The notes: generated by a model from the sequence alone, not told the origin. Positions 41,422 through 50,539 are shown, counted from the stretch's first letter. The stretch: DNA of 64,000 nucleotides from Kribbella sp. NBC_01245 (GCF_036226525.1 NZ_CP108487.1:4712001-4776000), one strand, 5' to 3'. Numbers and translations: made by a program.

Positions 41422-42270
41422 CTATTCGCTCTTGCGGAGGAGGAAGGCGCCGGGGTCGGCGGGGGCACCGGCGTCCAGCCAGCGGCGGAAGCCTTCGGGG
41501 TTGAGGCGTTCGAGTTCGTTGAGGCATAACCGGCGGACTTCGGCGACGGTTTCGCGCTCGTGGGGATCGCTCGTACGGCGTAGGGCGATTCCGCTCTCGC
41601 GCCAGACCCGGCAAAGCTCCTCGACCGACATCCCCGCGTCGCCAACGCCACCCGCCAGCGAGTCCGCCCCCGAAGCGCCCGAGCCAGCGCCACCCGAGCC
41701 AGGCCTACCCGAGCCGGATCGCCCCGATCCCGATCCCGTTCCCGGCAGGTCCGATCCCGCCACGTCCGGGTTGGGTGCGCCGGAATCGGACAAGCCGGAC
41801 TTCTTTGGCGGGCGTGGGGAATTCGGGCCGTCGGCGCTTGTGGGTTTGTCGGCCGGGTGACGTTCGGGCGGGTCGTCGGCGCTGGGGCGCAGTCCTGGTG
41901 GGAGGTTGTCGAAGAGGTCCGGCGGCTGCGGGCGGTTCCGTCTGAGCAGGTCGACGACCACCGCGATAGTCGCGAAACAGATGGCGACGAGCCAGCCGGC
42001 CGCACCCCACGTCAGCAGGCGAATCACCCCCGGCAGCGCGAGCACACCACCGGCGGCGACCAACGCCACCAGCAACGGCGGCCCGTACGACGACTCGACC
42101 GCGACGGATCGCACCACCATCGCGGCCGGCCAGACCAGGCAGAAGACGATCGCGAGCAGGAGTAGCGATCCGAACGGCCCGATCACCAGTACCCCGGCCA
42201 GACCACCCGCGATGGCACAACCGACCGCGGCGGCGATTGCGCTACGTCGTACCCTCGGGCCCGGCCACAT
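41422..42270 (-). CDS. Membrane protein with disordered linker and conserved C-terminal domain
   Basis: 282 residues. About four hydrophobic helices in residues 8-110, a cytoplasmic Pro/Ser/Gly/Asp-rich linker (about 112-215, including a GSGSGRSGSGRPGSGGAGSG run), and a compact C-terminal segment MSVEELCRVWRESGIALRRT, ERETVAEVRRLCLNELERLN, GFRRWLDAGAPADPGAFLLR. The last segment looks conserved and soluble. No family recognised. Confidence 0.7.
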   Translation of the reverse strand: MWPGPRVRRSAIAAAVGCAIAGGLAGVLVIGPFGSLLLLAIVFCLVWPAAMVVRSVAVESSYGPPLLVALVAAGGVLALPGVIRLLTWGAAGWLVAICFATIAVVVDLLRRNRPQPPDLFDNLPPGLRPSADDPPERHPADKPTSADGPNSPRPPKKSGLSDSGAPNPDVAGSDLPGTGSGSGRSGSGRPGSGGAGSGASGADSLAGGVGDAGMSVEELCRVWRESGIALRRTSDPHERETVAEVRRLCLNELERLNPEGFRRWLDAGAPADPGAFLLRKSE

Positions 42271-42399
42271 GTCAGCCGGACCGGGTGATGGACACGGTGG
42301 GCATGACTTGCACCTTCTGACCAGGAAAGACTGCTGCTCGAGACAAACTGCTGCGATATCCGAGAGCCGTACCCGCCCTCGCCGCCACGTAAACGACGC

Positions 42400-42693
42400 T
42401 CACTGGTCGTGCTGGATAACGCAGAACTCGTTACCGTCCGGATCCAGCAGCACGATGAAATCGTGGTCATCGGGATACGGCCAGTCGTCCGGTTCGGTCG
42501 CGCCGAGTTCAAGCAAACGCTCGACGTGACGGTCGCGTTCGGACGTGTACAGGTCGAGGTGTACCGGTGCCGGGTCGGACGGAATCTCCTTCGCCTGATA
42601 ACCGAGCGCGGCCGTCCAGAAGGCGGCGGCGCGGTCCAGATCGGTCACGTTCACGACCACCGTCGCGAGGTGCAGATCCCCGACCTCGTTCAT
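42400..42693 (-). CDS. VOC-family (glyoxalase-like) protein
   Basis: 97 residues. VNVTDLDRAAAFWTAALGYQ, APVHLDLYTSERDRHVERLL and LLDPDGNEFCVIQ are the strands and metal-site region of a single VOC beta-alpha-beta module. Very short for a two-module VOC protein, so it would act as a dimer or be a domain-sized paralogue. Preceded by GAGAGGAC. Divergent from the acetyltransferase gene. Confidence 0.82.
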   Translation of the reverse strand: MNEVGDLHLATVVVNVTDLDRAAAFWTAALGYQAKEIPSDPAPVHLDLYTSERDRHVERLLELGATEPDDWPYPDDHDFIVLLDPDGNEFCVIQHDQ

Positions 42694-42771
42694 CGTCTCG
42701 TCCTCTCGCCCCGGGATCCCGGGCCGGTACCCAGCACCCGAATCCCGATGCATCCCTGGCATTCTGAGCCG

Positions 42772-43230
42772 ATGTCTTCCGTCCTGATCCGACCGCGCGT
42801 TGATGACGATCTGCCGGCGTGTGTCGAGATCCTGCGCAAGGTCCACGACACCGCCGCCTATCCGCTCAACTGGCCTAACGACCCCACGGCCTGGATCACA
42901 CCAGACGACGCCCTCGGCATTTGGGTCGCGACAGCGGACGGCCAAATCGCGGGCCACGTCGCACTTGCGGCGTACGGCGAAGGGACCCGGGTCGAGCGCC
43001 TGTACGTCGACCCGGCTGCTACCGGGCGAGGGCTTGGACGCGAACTGCTGGGCCACTGCGTCATCAATGCGCGGGAGCTCGGGAGGGAACTCACGCTGGA
43101 GGTCGCGGACAACGGCGACTCGGCGATCGCGTTGTACCGCCGGGCGGGTTGGCGCGAGACCGGACGCGGACCCGTCGCCTGGGGAGGCGACCGGGTCCGC
43201 GAGGTCGTCTACTTCACCGCACCGGACTGA
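42772..43230 (+). CDS. GNAT-family N-acetyltransferase
   Basis: 152 residues. SVLIRPRVDDDLPACVEILR N-terminal strand and helix; acetyl-CoA loop VERLYVDPAATGRGLGRELL; C-terminal ADNGDSAIALYRRAGWRETG. Substrate unknown. No good Shine-Dalgarno; ATG 42772 gives the expected domain length, while the upstream extension lacks coding character. Confidence 0.87.
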   Translation: MSSVLIRPRVDDDLPACVEILRKVHDTAAYPLNWPNDPTAWITPDDALGIWVATADGQIAGHVALAAYGEGTRVERLYVDPAATGRGLGRELLGHCVINARELGRELTLEVADNGDSAIALYRRAGWRETGRGPVAWGGDRVREVVYFTAPD

Positions 43231-43233
43231 CCG

Positions 43234-44523
43234 CTAAGCGGCAACCTCCACCGGGTCGGGGGTGATGGCGTCGAGGGGATGTGCGAGTTCGTCGGCCTGC
43301 ATGCGACCGAGCCAGAGGGCGATGAGGCAGGCGATGACCGGGCCGATACCGGCCGCGACGAAGACGGCAGTGACGCCGAACAGGCTGCTGGCCGGACCGG
43401 CGAGCGCCATCGATACCGGCATCAGCAGCAACGAGACGAAGAAGTCGAGGCTGGAAATCCGCCCGCGCAGGTGATCGGGGATGCGGCGCTGCAGCAGCGT
43501 CCCCCAGATCACCATCCCCACCGACATGGTCGCGCCGACGATCGCGGCACCGATCGCCATCTGCCAGACCTCACCCGCGATCCCGAGCAGGACGAACGGC
43601 GCCGAACCGAACCCCCACACCAGCATCATCACCGTCATGTACCGCCGGGGCAGCCGCCGCGAGGAGATCGCCAGCGCCCCGATCGCCCCGCCGATACCGA
43701 ACGCGGCGAGCACGAAGCCGTACGCACCCGCGCCGCCACCGGTCTGATCCAGGATCGCGAACGGCAGCAGCACCTCCATCGGCCCGAGGATGAACAACAC
43801 GAACGCCGTACCGAACAGCAACGACGCCAGCAGCCAGCGCGTCTTGCGAACGTAGCCCCAGCCTTCGCGGAAGTCCGCGGCGAGAGCGGCGATACCCGTC
43901 TTCTGGTCGTCGGCCGCAGCCGCGGCGGGCGCCGGTCGGACCTGCATGGCCAGAACGCAAGCGGCCGAGAAGAAGTACGTCAGGCCGGCAACGAGGATCG
44001 CGACACCCGGTGAGAGCGTTGCGACGGCGATACCGCCAAGGGCCGGGCCCGTCGCTTGTTGCGCGAGTGGGCGCAACGTGCCTTCAAGTCCGTTGGCCGC
44101 GAGCAGTTCTTCCTCCGGCAGTAGTCGCGGCACGAGCGCGGTGTACGCCGGGATCAGGAACGCCTCGCCCGCGCCGATGATCACGGCGCCTACGGCCAGG
44201 TGCCACACCGCCAGCACTTCCGTGAATGCCAACGCGGCGAGCATGACCAACACGACGCCGCGAACGGTGTCCGCGGCGACGATCACCGTTCGCTGCGACA
44301 ACCGGTCGGCCGCGATTCCGCCGAACAGCACACAGGTGACCAGACCCACGCTGTACGCCGTGGTGACGACCGACAGTTGGACCGGACCACCACCCAACTC
44401 GATCACCTGCCAGGCGAGCGCCACCAACCAGAGGCCACTGCCGATCAGCGCAACGGCCAGGCCCATCCACAGCAACCGGTAGTCCCGGTGCCGCAGCGGC
44501 CGAACCGCTCTCCACTCCGCCAT
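43234..44523 (-). CDS. MFS transporter
   Basis: 429 residues with about 12 membrane helices. N-terminal AVRPLRHRDYRLLWMGLAVA then the MFS loop GIAADRLSQRTVIVAADTVRG between helices 2 and 3, placing it with EntS-like/MFS_3 drug or siderophore exporters. Divergent from a MarR gene whose operator-like repeats overlap its promoter, the usual arrangement of an inducible efflux pump. Substrate unknown. Confidence 0.88.
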   Translation of the reverse strand: MAEWRAVRPLRHRDYRLLWMGLAVALIGSGLWLVALAWQVIELGGGPVQLSVVTTAYSVGLVTCVLFGGIAADRLSQRTVIVAADTVRGVVLVMLAALAFTEVLAVWHLAVGAVIIGAGEAFLIPAYTALVPRLLPEEELLAANGLEGTLRPLAQQATGPALGGIAVATLSPGVAILVAGLTYFFSAACVLAMQVRPAPAAAAADDQKTGIAALAADFREGWGYVRKTRWLLASLLFGTAFVLFILGPMEVLLPFAILDQTGGGAGAYGFVLAAFGIGGAIGALAISSRRLPRRYMTVMMLVWGFGSAPFVLLGIAGEVWQMAIGAAIVGATMSVGMVIWGTLLQRRIPDHLRGRISSLDFFVSLLLMPVSMALAGPASSLFGVTAVFVAAGIGPVIACLIALWLGRMQADELAHPLDAITPDPVEVAA

Positions 44524-44539
44524 GCTTCACACCTCAAGA

Positions 44540-44596
44540 GTTCACGTGTCAACTATTTACACAAGGACCGTATGCGCGAACAGTTCACGTGTCAAC
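44540..44596. promoter_or_regulatory. Tandem MarR-type operator copies
   Basis: GTTCACGTGTCAAC occurs at 44540-44553 and again at 44583-44596 as direct repeats, each pseudo-palindromic (GTT...AAC). Centre-to-centre distance is 43 bp, about four helical turns, in the MFS/MarR divergent region. Confidence 0.65.
44567..44595 (-). promoter_or_regulatory. Promoter of the MFS gene
   Basis: Minus strand: -35 TTGACA (44590-44595, inside the second operator copy) and -10 TACGGT (44567-44572) with 17-bp spacing. The other operator copy lies in the untranslated leader. Confidence 0.6.
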
Positions 44597-44617
44597 AGTT
44601 GCCATTACACTTCCCCC

Positions 44618-45091
44618 ATGGCCACCAAGTCGTCCGCGGACCAGTTGACCGCCTGGCGAGCGTTGTACCGCGCTGACACCCTGCTCTTCGCTCAGCTGGA
44701 CAACACGCTGAGGGCGAACGCCGACATGTCCTATTTCGAGCGCGAGGTGCTGTCCGAGCTCGACCTGGCCGGCGGCCGGCTGCGAATGGCTCCACTGGCC
44801 GAGCGGCTGATGCTCTCCCGCAGCGGCACCACCCGATTGGTCGCGAAGCTCGAGGAGAAGAACGGCTGGGTCACCCGAAGCGCCTCCCCTGACGATCGCC
44901 GCGCCACCTGGGCAGAGCTGACCGACGACGGCAAGGCGGCCCTCGCGAAGGCGGCGCCGATCGTGGACGCAGTTGTCGCGGCCTTCTTCGCGGACCGCCT
45001 CAGCCCGGCCGAGCTGCGTCGCTCGGCCAATATCCTGAACAAGCTCGCCGATGCCAACCAAGGCATCACCATGGTCGAATGTGACGTCTGA
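44618..45091 (+). CDS. MarR-family regulator
   Basis: 157 residues. Winged HTH: LRMAPLAERLMLSRSGTTRL, VAKLEEKNGWVTRSASPDDR, RRATWAELTDDGKAAL. Likely represses itself and the divergent MFS gene through the two operator copies. Its TGA overlaps the ATG of the E1 dehydrogenase gene (TGATG), so the two are co-translated; the fatty or keto acid handled by E1 may be related to the MarR ligand, but that is inference. Confidence 0.9.
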   Translation: MATKSSADQLTAWRALYRADTLLFAQLDNTLRANADMSYFEREVLSELDLAGGRLRMAPLAERLMLSRSGTTRLVAKLEEKNGWVTRSASPDDRRATWAELTDDGKAALAKAAPIVDAVVAAFFADRLSPAELRRSANILNKLADANQGITMVECDV

Positions 45092-47202
45092 TGCCCCAAC
45101 TCGACGACCTCTTCGCCCAGCGCGTCCACGCCCTCGAGCCCGGCAGCTGCGAGCTCCCGGCCGAGCGGTTGCTCGCGCTCTTCGACGCGCAACTCGCGAG
45201 CCGGCACGCGGATCTGGCGGCTCGCTGGCTGCAGTCACAAGGCCAGGGGTATTACACGATCGGCTCGTCCGGCCACGAGGGTAATGCCGCCGTCGCCGCC
45301 GCGCTGCGCCCGACCGATCCGGCCTTGCTGCATTACCGTTCAGGCGCGTTCTACCTGGCCCGCGCGGCCCAGGCCGGCGTCACCGACGGCGTTCGCGACA
45401 TCCTGCTCGGCGTGGCCGCGGCGACCAGCGAGCCGATTTCCGGCGGCCGGCACAAGGTCTTCGGGCGGCACGACCTCGCGGTGATTCCGCAGACCTCCAC
45501 CATCGCGTCCCATCTGCCGCGCGCCCTCGGCGTCGCCTTCTCGATCGCCCGCGCGACCAAACTCGGCGTACCGTCGCCCTGGCCTGCCGATGCGCTGGTG
45601 GTGTGCAGTTTCGGCGACGCCTCGGCCAACCACTCGACGGCCACCGGCGCGATCAACGCGGCCCTGCACGCGTCGTACCAAGGTCTGCCGATCCCCCTCC
45701 TCCTGGTGTGCGAGGACAACGGGATCGGGATCAGCGTGCCGACGCCGGCAGACTGGATCAAGCACGCCTACGGTCAACGCCCGGGCCTTCGCTACTTCGA
45801 GGCCGACGGCTTCGACCTTGCAGAGGCACTGCGAGTGGCAACCGAGGCGGCGGAGTTCGTACGGCATGCCCGGCGGCCGGCGTTCCTCCGCCTGCGGACC
45901 GTCCGCCTGCTCGGGCATGCCGGGTCCGACGTCGAAACCGCATACCGCACACCGGCCGAGCTCCTCGCGGACGAGGAACGCGACCCACTCCTCGGTACGG
46001 CGCGCCTGCTGATCGGTTCCGGCGCCTGCACGGCGGATGAGGTCGTACGGCGCTACGAAGCCAAACGTACCGAGGTGATGGGCATCGCCGCCGACGTTCT
46101 CGGTTCGCCACAGCTCGACTCGGCAGCAGCCATCGCGGCACCCCTCGCCTATCCGAAGGACGTGCAGGCGCCTGCCCCGAAGGCCCGTACCGCGGAGCGG
46201 ATGACCCTCGCGCAGGCGGTCAATCGCGCGCTGGCGGAAGGCCTCGCGGCGTACCCGGAAATGATGGTCTTCGGCGAGGACGTCGGTCGCAAGGGTGGCG
46301 TGTACGGCGTAACGCGCGGGCTGCAGAAGAAGGCCGGCGCGGCACGGGTCTTCGACACGTTGCTGGACGAGCAATCGATCCTCGGCCTCGCGCTCGGCGC
46401 CGGGGTATCCGGCCTGCTGCCCGTGCCGGAGATCCAGTACCTGGCGTACTTGCACAACGCGGAGGACCAGCTTCGTGGCGAGGCGGCGACGCTCAAGTTC
46501 TTCTCGAACGGCCAGTACCGCAATCCGATGGTCGTGCGGATCCCGGGATACGGCTACCAGAAGGGGTTCGGCGGCCACTTCCACAACGACGACGCGATCG
46601 GCGTCCTGCGGGACATCCCGGGCATCGTGATCGCCTCACCGGCCCGGCCCGACGACGCCGCGGGCATGCTCACCACCTGCCTGGCGACCGCGCGGGCCGA
46701 GGGCACGGTGTGCGTATTCCTCGAGCCGATCGCGCTATACCACCGACGCGATCTGCGCACCGAGGGCGATGAAGGGTGGCTGGCGGAATACCCGGCCGAG
46801 CAGGTGCCGCTCGGGCGTGGGCGTACGCACGGAGACGGTCACGATCTCACGTTGGTGGCCTTCGGCAACGGTCTGGCGATGAGCTTGCGGGTGGCGGAGG
46901 ACCTCCGCCAGCAGCGAATCGGCGTACGCGTGCTCGATCTGCGGTGGCTTGCGCCGTTGCCGGTGGAGGACTTGTTGCGGGAGGCAAGTATTACCGGACG
47001 CGTGCTCGTGGTTGACGAGACTCGGCGCTCTGGCGGGGTCTCCGAAGGCGTACTCGCGGCACTCGTCGACGGCGGCTATACGGGGCGGATGGCGCGCGTT
47101 ACCAGCGACGACTCGTTCATCCCGCTGGGCGCTGCCGCCAACCACGTGTTGTTGGCGGAGTCGACCGTCGAGGGCGCCGCGTTGCGCCTACTCGCCGAAT
47201 AG
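45091..47202 (+). CDS. Fused alpha-beta thiamine-dependent 2-oxoacid dehydrogenase E1
   Basis: 703 residues. Residues about 1-340 are the E1 alpha (TPP-binding) part: GYYTIGSSGHEGNAAVAAAL, VVCSFGDASANHSTATGAIN, LLLVCEDNGIGISVPTPADW. Residues about 365-703 are E1 beta (transketolase pyrimidine domain and C-terminal): MTLAQAVNRALAEGLAAYPE, MMVFGEDVGRKGGVYGVTRG, GYGYQKGFGGHFHNDDAIGV, VLVVDETRRSGGVSEGVLA. Closest in kind to branched-chain 2-oxoacid dehydrogenase E1 as a single chain. No E2 or E3 gene is nearby, so it must share subunits encoded elsewhere or act as a stand-alone decarboxylase. Confidence 0.85.
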   Translation: MPQLDDLFAQRVHALEPGSCELPAERLLALFDAQLASRHADLAARWLQSQGQGYYTIGSSGHEGNAAVAAALRPTDPALLHYRSGAFYLARAAQAGVTDGVRDILLGVAAATSEPISGGRHKVFGRHDLAVIPQTSTIASHLPRALGVAFSIARATKLGVPSPWPADALVVCSFGDASANHSTATGAINAALHASYQGLPIPLLLVCEDNGIGISVPTPADWIKHAYGQRPGLRYFEADGFDLAEALRVATEAAEFVRHARRPAFLRLRTVRLLGHAGSDVETAYRTPAELLADEERDPLLGTARLLIGSGACTADEVVRRYEAKRTEVMGIAADVLGSPQLDSAAAIAAPLAYPKDVQAPAPKARTAERMTLAQAVNRALAEGLAAYPEMMVFGEDVGRKGGVYGVTRGLQKKAGAARVFDTLLDEQSILGLALGAGVSGLLPVPEIQYLAYLHNAEDQLRGEAATLKFFSNGQYRNPMVVRIPGYGYQKGFGGHFHNDDAIGVLRDIPGIVIASPARPDDAAGMLTTCLATARAEGTVCVFLEPIALYHRRDLRTEGDEGWLAEYPAEQVPLGRGRTHGDGHDLTLVAFGNGLAMSLRVAEDLRQQRIGVRVLDLRWLAPLPVEDLLREASITGRVLVVDETRRSGGVSEGVLAALVDGGYTGRMARVTSDDSFIPLGAAANHVLLAESTVEGAALRLLAE

Positions 47203-47697
47203 CTACTCGCCGAAGAGCGCCCGGCGCCACCAGGTCTTGCGTTTCGGCTCGGCCGCCAACGCCGCCGCCGCGGTCTCGGCCTGCTGCCGACGGGTCTCGC
47301 GGGCCTCTTGCCACTCCGCGACCACCTTTTCCACGTCAACCTGCGCGACCGCGACCCACGGCCCGGTGCCGAACCTGATCCAGTCCTGCACCCGCTTGTT
47401 GATGCCCTCGACGTGATCGCGGACCTGCTGTTCCTTCCAGAGCGGTTTGACCGTCTCCGAAAGGTGCTCGATCTCGCGGCGCAGCTTCAACGGCTCGGGC
47501 AGCAGTTCCTCGGTCGGAATGCCCTCGCGTTTGATGAGGCTCTTGGCCCACCAGTCGGGATCATGTGGCTCGCCCAGGCCCGGAATCGGCTTGCCCGCGC
47601 CCTCCAGATCATCGAAGGCGCCAGACCGTTCGGCATGCTTGAGCTGCTGCTCGGTCCAGGTCTCGAAACTCATCCCGGGCGGTTTGCGCTGGGTCAT
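47203..47697 (-). CDS. DUF1992 (DnaJ C28-like) protein
   Basis: 164 residues from ATG 47697, with AGGTGAGGTG upstream. Core SFETWTEQQLKHAERSGAFD, DLEGAGKPIPGLGEPHDPDW, WWAKSLIKREGIPTEELLPE is DUF1992. The C-terminal helix and a basic WWRRALFGE tail follow. Function unknown. Its stop abuts the E1 stop with no gap, convergent. Confidence 0.9.
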   Translation of the reverse strand: MTQRKPPGMSFETWTEQQLKHAERSGAFDDLEGAGKPIPGLGEPHDPDWWAKSLIKREGIPTEELLPEPLKLRREIEHLSETVKPLWKEQQVRDHVEGINKRVQDWIRFGTGPWVAVAQVDVEKVVAEWQEARETRRQQAETAAAALAAEPKRKTWWRRALFGE

Positions 47698-47835
47698 CCG
47701 CACCTCACCTGTCGATCCGACACGGTTCTGGAACGCTTCCAGTTTACCGTTATCCACAGGTCAACCGGACTGGGGTTGCGAGCCGGTGCCGGGTGACGGA
47801 GGCTGGGCGCACTCAGTCGTCGAGAGGACTCACCC

Positions 47836-49377
47836 GTGACCAGCATCCTGTCCGTCGTGGCCGGCCAGCGGATCGGCGATCCCGTCCGCACCGTGCCGTC
47901 GACCAATCCCGCCAACACCGCCGACGTGCTCGGCACCATCGGCCTCGCGCGCCCGGACGACTTCGTCCGCGCGGCTCGAGCGGCCAAGGCGGCACAGGCG
48001 GGCTGGGCGGCGCTGCCCGCACCCCAACGCGGCCAGGTAATAGCGAACGTCGGCCGCCTGATGACCGCCAACAAGGACCGCCTTGCCGCGATCGTCACGC
48101 GCGAGATCGGCAAACCGCTGGCCGAAGCGCTCGGCGAGGTCCAGGAGATCATCGACACCTGCGACTTCTTCATCGGCGAGGGGCGTCGCCTCTACGGGCA
48201 GACCGTGCCGTCGGAGATGCCGGACAAGCAGCTGTTCACGTTCCGCCGCCCGGTCGGCGCCGTCGCGGTGATCTCGGCCGGCAACTTCCCGGTCGCCGTC
48301 CCTTCTTGGTACATCGTGCCCGCCCTGCTCTGCGGCAACACCGTCGTCTGGAAGCCCGCTGAGTACTCCGCGGTCTGCTCCGACGCCTTCTATGAGATCT
48401 TCGCCCACGCCGGCGTGCCGGACGGCGTGCTCAATGTCGTGTACGCCGATGGGCCCGACACCTTCGCGGGGCTCGAGCAGTCGCTGATCGCCGGGTTGAT
48501 CGACAAGGTCGGGTTCACCGGTTCCAGCGAGGTCGGGACGCGGATCGGCGAGCTGTGCGGGCGCCACCTGCAGACCGCGTGCCTCGAGCTCGGCGGCAAG
48601 AACCCAATGGTCATCACGGAGGACGCCGACCTCGATCTGGCCGTCGAGGGCGCGCTGTTCTCCGGCTTCGGCACGGCCGGTCAACGCTGTACGTCGCTCG
48701 GCACGGTGATCGTGCACGAGTCCGTCCACGATGAGTTCGTACGCCGCTTCAGCGCGGCCGTCGCTTCGGCGGCCATGGGCGATCCAACGCAGGACGTGTT
48801 GTTCGGGCCCCTGCTGGACGAGAAGTTCGCCGCCGGCTTCGAGAAGTCGCTGGGCTGGATCGCGGCGCACCACCAGGTCATCGGCACCACCGGCCGGGTC
48901 GGCGCGGACAACCCGCGTGCCGGTTTCGTCGGATCACCCGAGGCCGGGTTGTTCTACCACCCGGTCGTCGTCGACGGCGTGCAGCCTGATGACGAGTTGT
49001 TCCTGAACGAGACGTTCGGCCCGATCGTCGGTATCACGACGTATCGGACGCTCGACGAGGCGATTGCCCTGGGCAACAAACCTGGTTACGGTCTGTCCAG
49101 CTCGATCTACACCACCGACCCGAACAAGGCCTTCCGGTTCGCGCAGGGCATCTCGGCCGGCATGGTCAGCGTCAACAACTCGACCTCCGGCGCCGAGGCG
49201 CATCTGCCGTTCGGCGGTAACGGCAAGTCCGGGAACGGCTCGCGGCAGAGCGGTATCTGGGTGCTGGACCAGTTCACCCGTTGGCAGTCGATGAACTGGG
49301 ACTACTCGGGCAAGTTGCAGAAGGCCCAGATGGATACCGAGACGGTCGAGGCCGATCTCGCCTTCCGGCTGGCCTGA
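47836..49377 (+). CDS. Aldehyde dehydrogenase
   Basis: 513 residues from GTG. NAD(P)-dependent ALDH fold: RRPVGAVAVISAGNFPVAVP, GNTVVWKPAEYSA, KVGFTGSSEVGTRIGELCGR, general-base Glu in LELGGKNPMV and the catalytic Cys in GFGTAGQRCTSLG, plus ETFGPIVGITTY. Closest in feel to ALDH7/semialdehyde dehydrogenases. Four bases upstream of a DAO-type flavoenzyme, so they form an operon, plausibly oxidising an amine or amino acid and then its aldehyde product. It is also a candidate for alpha-ketoglutarate semialdehyde dehydrogenase, the step missing from the glucarate operon. Confidence 0.9.
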   Translation: MTSILSVVAGQRIGDPVRTVPSTNPANTADVLGTIGLARPDDFVRAARAAKAAQAGWAALPAPQRGQVIANVGRLMTANKDRLAAIVTREIGKPLAEALGEVQEIIDTCDFFIGEGRRLYGQTVPSEMPDKQLFTFRRPVGAVAVISAGNFPVAVPSWYIVPALLCGNTVVWKPAEYSAVCSDAFYEIFAHAGVPDGVLNVVYADGPDTFAGLEQSLIAGLIDKVGFTGSSEVGTRIGELCGRHLQTACLELGGKNPMVITEDADLDLAVEGALFSGFGTAGQRCTSLGTVIVHESVHDEFVRRFSAAVASAAMGDPTQDVLFGPLLDEKFAAGFEKSLGWIAAHHQVIGTTGRVGADNPRAGFVGSPEAGLFYHPVVVDGVQPDDELFLNETFGPIVGITTYRTLDEAIALGNKPGYGLSSSIYTTDPNKAFRFAQGISAGMVSVNNSTSGAEAHLPFGGNGKSGNGSRQSGIWVLDQFTRWQSMNWDYSGKLQKAQMDTETVEADLAFRLA

Positions 49378-49381
49378 GCCG

Positions 49382-50539
49382 ATGAGCACCCCGCTGCCCT
49401 CCCGCGCCGACGTGGTTGTGGTCGGCGGCGGGGTGATGGGCACGAGTATCGCGTTCCACCTGGCAGAAGCCGGCGTTCGCGATGTCGTACTGGTGGAGCG
49501 CGACAGCCTCGGCTCGGGCTCGACCTGCAAGGCCGCTGGTGGCGTCCGGGCCAACTTCTCCGACCGGCTCAACATCGCCCTCGGCGCTCGCAGTCTGGAC
49601 TTGTTCCACCAGTTCGCGGAGCGGCCCGGGCAAGAGATCGACCTGCGGACTCCGGGCTATCTCTTCCTACTATCGCGGCCGGAAGACGTCGCGTTGTTCG
49701 AGGCGAGCACCACTTTGCAGAACGAGGCTGGTCTACCGACCCGGATGATCAGCCCGGCCGAGGCCCACCGCTTGTCCCCGTTGATCTCGACCGACGGTCT
49801 ACTCGCCGCCTGCTTCTCGCCGTCGGACGGGCACTGCACGCCAGAATCGGTCGTCCTCGGGTACGCCGCCGCCGCGCGCCGCCTCGGCGCCGTACTGCGC
49901 ACCGGATGCGAAGTGCTGGATATCGATGCCGTGGGCAACGAAATCCGGCGGGTCGTCACCAACCAGGGCGTGATCGAGACGTCTACCGTGATTTGCGTGG
50001 CGGGCGCTTGGTCGGCGTCTGTTGCGGCGATGGCCGGGGTCGAATTGCCCGTCACGCCGTTGAAGCGGCAAGTGCTGATCACCGAGGCGATACCGGGGTT
50101 GCCGCCCGAGTTGCCGATGACGATCGACTTCAGCAGCTCGTTCTACTTCCACGGCGAAGGGCAAGGCCTACTGCTCGGCATGTCCGATCCAGACCAGCCG
50201 CCCGGATTCGACCTCGCGCAGACGGACACGTGGTTGCCGGGCCTAACCTCGGCAATGGAACGACGCGCCCCGGCGATCCTCGATGCGGGCGTGGCGTCGG
50301 GATGGGCTGGCCTCTACGAGATCACGCCCGACCACAACGCGTTGATCGGCGAGGCCGAAGGCGTCAACCGCCTGCTCTACGCGACGGGCTTCTCCGGCCA
50401 CGGCTTCCTGCAAGGCCCAGCCGTCGGCGAGGTTATCCGCGACCTCTACCTAGGCCGTACCCCCTTCGTCGACGTCACCCCGCTCGACGTCCGCCGCTTC
50501 CACAACACCACCCAACGCCGCGAACTCAACGTGGTCTAA
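49382..50539 (+). CDS. DAO-family FAD-dependent amine/amino acid oxidoreductase
   Basis: 385 residues. Rossmann DVVVVGGGVMGTSIAFHLAE, GSGSTCKAAGGVRANFSDRL after it, VTPLKRQVLITEAIPGLPPE, and the C-terminal YEITPDHNALIGEAEGVNRL, YATGFSGHGFLQGPAVGEVI: the DAO fold of sarcosine oxidase beta / glycine oxidase / proline dehydrogenase-like enzymes. It would deaminate or demethylate an amine, paired with the ALDH. Four-base convergent overlap with the hydrolase. Confidence 0.88.
   Translation: MSTPLPSRADVVVVGGGVMGTSIAFHLAEAGVRDVVLVERDSLGSGSTCKAAGGVRANFSDRLNIALGARSLDLFHQFAERPGQEIDLRTPGYLFLLSRPEDVALFEASTTLQNEAGLPTRMISPAEAHRLSPLISTDGLLAACFSPSDGHCTPESVVLGYAAAARRLGAVLRTGCEVLDIDAVGNEIRRVVTNQGVIETSTVICVAGAWSASVAAMAGVELPVTPLKRQVLITEAIPGLPPELPMTIDFSSSFYFHGEGQGLLLGMSDPDQPPGFDLAQTDTWLPGLTSAMERRAPAILDAGVASGWAGLYEITPDHNALIGEAEGVNRLLYATGFSGHGFLQGPAVGEVIRDLYLGRTPFVDVTPLDVRRFHNTTQRRELNVV

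Noticed and set aside
39372-42005. An 877-codon minus-strand frame across the coiled-coil and Ku genes
   Set aside because: Composition dominated by Arg/Ser/Ala from the opposite strand of Ku and the coiled-coil gene; no motif.
41422-42270. Possible secreted repeat protein because of the Gly/Ser run
   Set aside because: The GSG run is an internal linker between membrane helices and a compact C-terminal domain, not a secreted repeat.
42271-42399. Small plus-strand frame starting MSAGPGDGHGGHDL in the gap before the VOC gene
   Set aside because: No Shine-Dalgarno, His/Cys/Arg-rich shadow composition, and it runs on antisense through the VOC gene.
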